A stretch of 64,000 bases of DNA from Lutraria lutraria (lineage: Eukaryota > Mollusca > Bivalvia > Venerida > Mactridae), in NCBI GenBank assembly GCA_964023205.1, contig OZ026842.1, forward strand, positions 11,687,407 to 11,751,406, in the 5' to 3' direction. Below, piece after piece: positions 61,448-64,000 of this stretch. The stretch's first letter is position 1. Every line of letters begins with the position of its first letter. The translations under genes and the position numbers were made by a program. The notes under the pieces were generated by a model. It was not told the DNA's origin, made no database searches, and saw only the letters and a program-made list of their open reading frames with translations.

Positions 61448-61938
61448 CATTTTCACTGTCCAGTCCTGATTACTGAATTCTTTGTCTAAATTTGCCGTAT
61501 ATACATCATGCGTTGATGTATATCTCTCAAACATACCGGTCAATTCTTCATCTTCTTCTGTGTAGTGCACCCTAGCACCACCTCTGCCACGTCCACGACT
61601 AGTCCTAAAGCGACTGTTAAACTGACCACGACCATGTGATGTCGTACCACCTCTACAAAACTTTGCAGCTTTGAAATGACCTCTTTGTCCACATGTATCA
61701 CAACTTTTATTAAATGCAGGACAGTTTCTAAATGCATGAACACGACAACATTTATGACAAAACGACGCACCACCAACCTTAGAAGAATTTTGTGGTCCCC
61801 CACGTTGACCACGGTTACCCGTACTTGCCATGTTAACTACTGGACTTTCCAGTGTCTTTATGTGAGCATTTGTGAGTTCAATATGCCTGCATGTTTTAAT
61901 TACCCTATCTAACGTAAGCTGGTCTGCTGTTATCTCCA
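61418..61938 (-). pseudogene. gag: gag, C-terminal part with zinc knuckles
   Basis: It carries two knuckle-like motifs, CHKCCRVHAFRNC and CDTCGQRGHFKAAKFC, then an Arg/Gly-rich stretch (RGRGRGG), all typical of nucleocapsid RNA-binding regions. The spacing in both motifs departs slightly from C-x2-C-x4-H-x4-C. It ends at TTT TTT TGA, where the protease frame overlaps. Confidence 0.8.
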
Positions 61939-62433
61939 TTAGTTTCTCAGAACACTTTTATCATTAATTCCATTGATAATATTATCACAAATAAAACCAT
62001 CTTTGTGTTCCCCATATTGGCAGTACTCTGCCTTCCTCTGTAACTCAGCAATGAAATCCATCACTGACAGTGTTCCTCTTTTTGTGTTGAGAAACTCTTG
62101 GCGTTTTATATTTCTGAAGTTGTGGACTCCAAAATGATGGTCAAATTTTACAAGTACAGTATCCAAATTGTACTGGTCCTCAGCTGCCCTATGCGCTATA
62201 CCTCTGTCTTCATCTGCTAAGATTTCTGGGGCCCATACGAATGAATCGTAAATTTTGACGCACTCGCGTCCCATGTTGGACAATAACACGCCAACCTTCC
62301 GACGACCAGGTTTGTCATCTAATCCAAGCGCATCCAGGTGAATTAAAAAATCACGTTTATAAAGTTCCCATTCCGTTGCACCAGCATCTGGCGGATTAAA
62401 TTCAGGTAAATTTCTTATACCTTCAGCAGTCAT
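61939..62433 (-). pseudogene. gag: gag, N-terminal part
   Basis: 164 codons from ATG 62433. 'FNPPDAGATEWELYKRDF' and 'GLDDKPGRRKVGVLLSNMG' match the retrotransposon gag capsid-type region. It ends in TAA, which overlaps the ATG of the next frame (TAATG). The downstream frame continues the family pattern, so a single-base indel near 61950 has split one gag frame. Capsid-like packaging of element RNA is the family role; this copy would not make full gag. Confidence 0.75.
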
Positions 62434-62523
62434 ATTTCTTCACTTTATCAGTCCACAAAAATGTTTAGAAAATAATATTACTACAAATTATTCAAAAATA
62501 ATTCGGTTATTCCAGCTAAATAA

Positions 62524-62543
62524 GTTCAACCATTCTGACACCA
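62524..62543 (-). other. Primer-binding site candidate
   Basis: TGGTGTCAGAATGGTTGAAC begins immediately after the LTR. Most elements start this site with TGG, complementary to the CCA end of a host tRNA. I cannot name the tRNA. Confidence 0.65.
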
Positions 62544-62686
62544 TGTAATGAACTCAACGCCTGTTGGTGGGTTACTGACTTATTCACAGACTTACTCAGA
62601 TAAGTACAGATAACTATACAGGTACATTCATACATGATACAAGAAGACAATACAAGTTGTGTCCCTTACATTACTAATACATGACA
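62544..62686 (-). repeat. 5' LTR, 143 bp
   Basis: Starts TGTCATGTAT and ends GTTCATTACA, the TG...CA termini of LTRs. The end was set by the adjoining primer-binding site. Short for an LTR. Confidence 0.75.
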
Positions 62687-62849
62687 AAGTGAAAAAAATA
62701 TAATACATTTAATGTAAAAATAAAGTCGATTTCATTGTATACAGGTTTCAGTAAAGCTTTACTCGATCGCGGCAGGTCATACCCTTCTTTGAAAATTGGA
62801 CTAAAATCTCGATGATTCATCCATATGTGGAGAATTTGCCGGCTCCCGA

Positions 62850-62970
62850 TTGAAGGATAAGTAAGTACTGGTTAGAATACAGTTCGGGTAAACTAGTTAA
62901 GTGAACCGGACGACTCATACATGTATAACTGAAATATCGTAACTTGAAAAACGTCGACAAATCTACTGGA
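62850..62970 (+). mobile_element. SINE 3' fragment
   Basis: TACTGGTTAGAATACAG, CATACATGTATAACTGAAAT and AAAACGTCGACAAAT follow the tail order seen at 52900-52998. Confidence 0.5.
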
Positions 62971-63027
62971 ACACATACTATGTAGTTTTCTATCGAGTTA
63001 AAGTAGGACGAGTATTTGAGCAGAATA

Positions 63028-63207
63028 CAGTACAACCTCTGTAGAGCAACACCCTAATTGAGCTTCAAATATTGGCCGTTGTTTAGAGGTTGTTGCTCTA
63101 GATACAGAGGTTAAATTTAGAGTAAATATCAGCGTAGGGAAATTTTGAAGGTGTTGTTATAGAGAGGTTGTTGCTCTACAACGGGCCGCTCTGGAGAAGT
63201 TGTACTG
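63028..63207. mobile_element. 180-bp MITE with TA target
   Basis: The left end CAGTACAACCTCTGTAGAGC and right end CTGGAGAAGTTGTACTG are imperfect inverted repeats, with TA on both sides (63026-63027, 63208-63209). GAGGTTGTTGCTCTA occurs twice inside. Ends beginning CAGT at TA suggest a Tc1/mariner or pogo parent. Confidence 0.85.
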
Positions 63208-63245
63208 TATTATCTTTTATAATCCTTAGTTCAAAGCAACTAATA

Positions 63246-63410
63246 CACAAAAAAGGCAAACCTGTGTACAAAGGCCACCATTGGGTCAGACAAAATGGTG
63301 CCTTCACTGACAGACGACCTTTATTCGGATGATAGATTATTCCAAATAATGTTCTTCTTTATTCACAAGGTGGCCTTTCTTTGAAGGTTAACACAGGTTT
63401 GACTGCAGTG
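63246..63410. mobile_element. 165-bp MITE with TA target, CAGTCAAACCTGTG family
   Basis: Left GGCAAACCTGTGTACAAAGG then CCACC; right GGTGGCCTTTCTTTGAAGG, then ACACAGGTTTGACTGCAGTG. TA lies at 63244-63245 and 63411-63412. The left tip is mutated. Related to 19053-19228. Confidence 0.75.
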
Positions 63411-63412
63411 TA

Positions 63413-64000
63413 GTTAAATCAGTTTTATGTAAAGATATCATGAAGAACGAAATTTCTTTCTCAAATAATTTTGTTCAGGAAAGTAAGCATGATGTCACTT
63501 ACTTGAAATATGTCGGGTAACTTTTACAATAGCTGTATAAACTGTATAAACAATTCTAAATCCACACACATTCCTACATGTTTCACATCTATAACGGAAG
63601 AATTCTAACCCAGTGTAGGTATAACACGCTATAAATAATGAATCCACTCATTTCTTATCTAACTTATTTGATTCAAGTTGGTTGATATTTTTACCTACCG
63701 TTGACTAGTTTACACCTGTATACGGTTTTATGATCGATTTCCGTTACTTAAGGTCGTTATAACGCTTATTAGGAAAAAATACGAAATATTCCGACTGATC
63801 GATTTCCGATAATGATATGAAGCCCAAATACCTTGGTGGTCAATAATACTGCTTACACAGGTAAATGGCATTGTTTACGGAACTGATCTAACACAAATAG
63901 GTCAATATTGTTCAGAATTCCCAGACGTAATGTACATGTAGGACAATCAATTAGTTGTTGGGAGAGGGGATACACGTATTGAATGATATATCGTAGTTAT
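63413..64000. other. Intergenic, no gene seen
   Basis: AT-rich, no recognised feature. Two near-repeats of GATCGATTTCCG(T/A)TA lie at about 63733 and 63799. Confidence 0.4.

Larger units (their letters stand above)
61150..62686 (-). mobile_element. Ty3/gypsy-like element with inverted LTR ends
   Basis: Read on the minus strand it holds a 143-bp LTR (62544-62686), a primer-binding site, a leader, gag with zinc knuckles and the start of an aspartic protease. It is then cut off and joined at 61230/61231 to the first 81 bases of the same LTR in reverse orientation. Both outer ends therefore begin TGTCATGTATTAG into the element. The two 81-bp arms differ at one position. AAGTG directly flanks both ends (61145-61149, 62687-62691). 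Reverse transcriptase and integrase are missing, and the coding frames are broken at three or more places, so the copy is defective. Ty3/gypsy is favoured by the gag and protease type; BEL/Pao is less likely. Confidence 0.85.

Noticed and set aside
61150..62686. DIRS-type retroelement or a DNA transposon carrying gag
   Set aside because: Inverted ends alone would fit, but TG...CA LTR limits, a primer-binding site next to the LTR, a DSGA protease and a 5-bp target duplication point to an LTR element with a rearranged end.

Overview
The window is AT-rich, intron-bearing metazoan nuclear DNA, most likely from a bivalve mollusc. That placement rests on an Opn5-type opsin split over five exons, on many tRNA-derived SINEs with a molluscan-looking tail (an 'ACGGCGTTAA' block followed by AAATAAATA), and on other repeats I recognise as common in bivalve genomes. 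The species assignment is inference. No prokaryotic or organellar features are visible. I recognise two host protein genes; the rest is intergenic DNA dominated by mobile-element debris and satellites.

Layout. (1) 2.08-7.10 kb, minus strand: a complete five-exon opsin reading frame. I spliced it by eye; it has consensus donor/acceptor sites, consistent intron phases and 400 codons. It carries the Schiff-base lysine in 'LLAKTS' and 'NPVIY', a Glu at the position equivalent to bovine E181, and TRY instead of DRY. Intron 1 contains a 113-bp tandem duplication and a SINE with a (GA)n tract. A MITE lies about 50 bp upstream of the start codon and is itself interrupted by a pogo-like element. (2) 8-38 kb: no convincing host gene. 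It holds a 26-bp minisatellite (13.4-14.2 kb), several SINEs, MITEs, a 143-bp foldback hairpin (17.2 kb), a GAT-rich triplet tract (33.5 kb) and a nested inverted repeat (36.4-36.8 kb). (3) 38.0-38.9 kb: the 3' remnant of a non-LTR retrotransposon. (4) 41-49 kb: a TTCATGAA palindrome cluster, SINEs, a complete MITE with TTAA target duplications, and four minisatellite arrays. (5) 52-60 kb: mariner-type MITE, several SINEs and a second long hairpin. (6) 60.18-61.01 kb, minus: a complete, intronless tetraspanin gene. (7) 61.15-62.69 kb, minus: a broken LTR retrotransposon with LTR, primer-binding site, gag with zinc knuckles and a protease with DSGA. Its outer ends are 81-bp near-identical inverted copies of the same LTR end, and a 5-bp direct repeat (AAGTG) flanks it. 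(8) 63.0-63.4 kb: two small TA-flanked MITEs.

The two host genes, a photoreceptor-type GPCR and a membrane scaffold protein, show no functional link. The most unusual object is the inverted-end LTR element at 61.15-62.69 kb. It looks like an aberrant cDNA that was nevertheless inserted by integrase. Other useful signals are the recurrence of (GA)n tracts at one fixed place inside a SINE family, the TRY motif of the opsin, and the two long hairpins with GC-rich loops.
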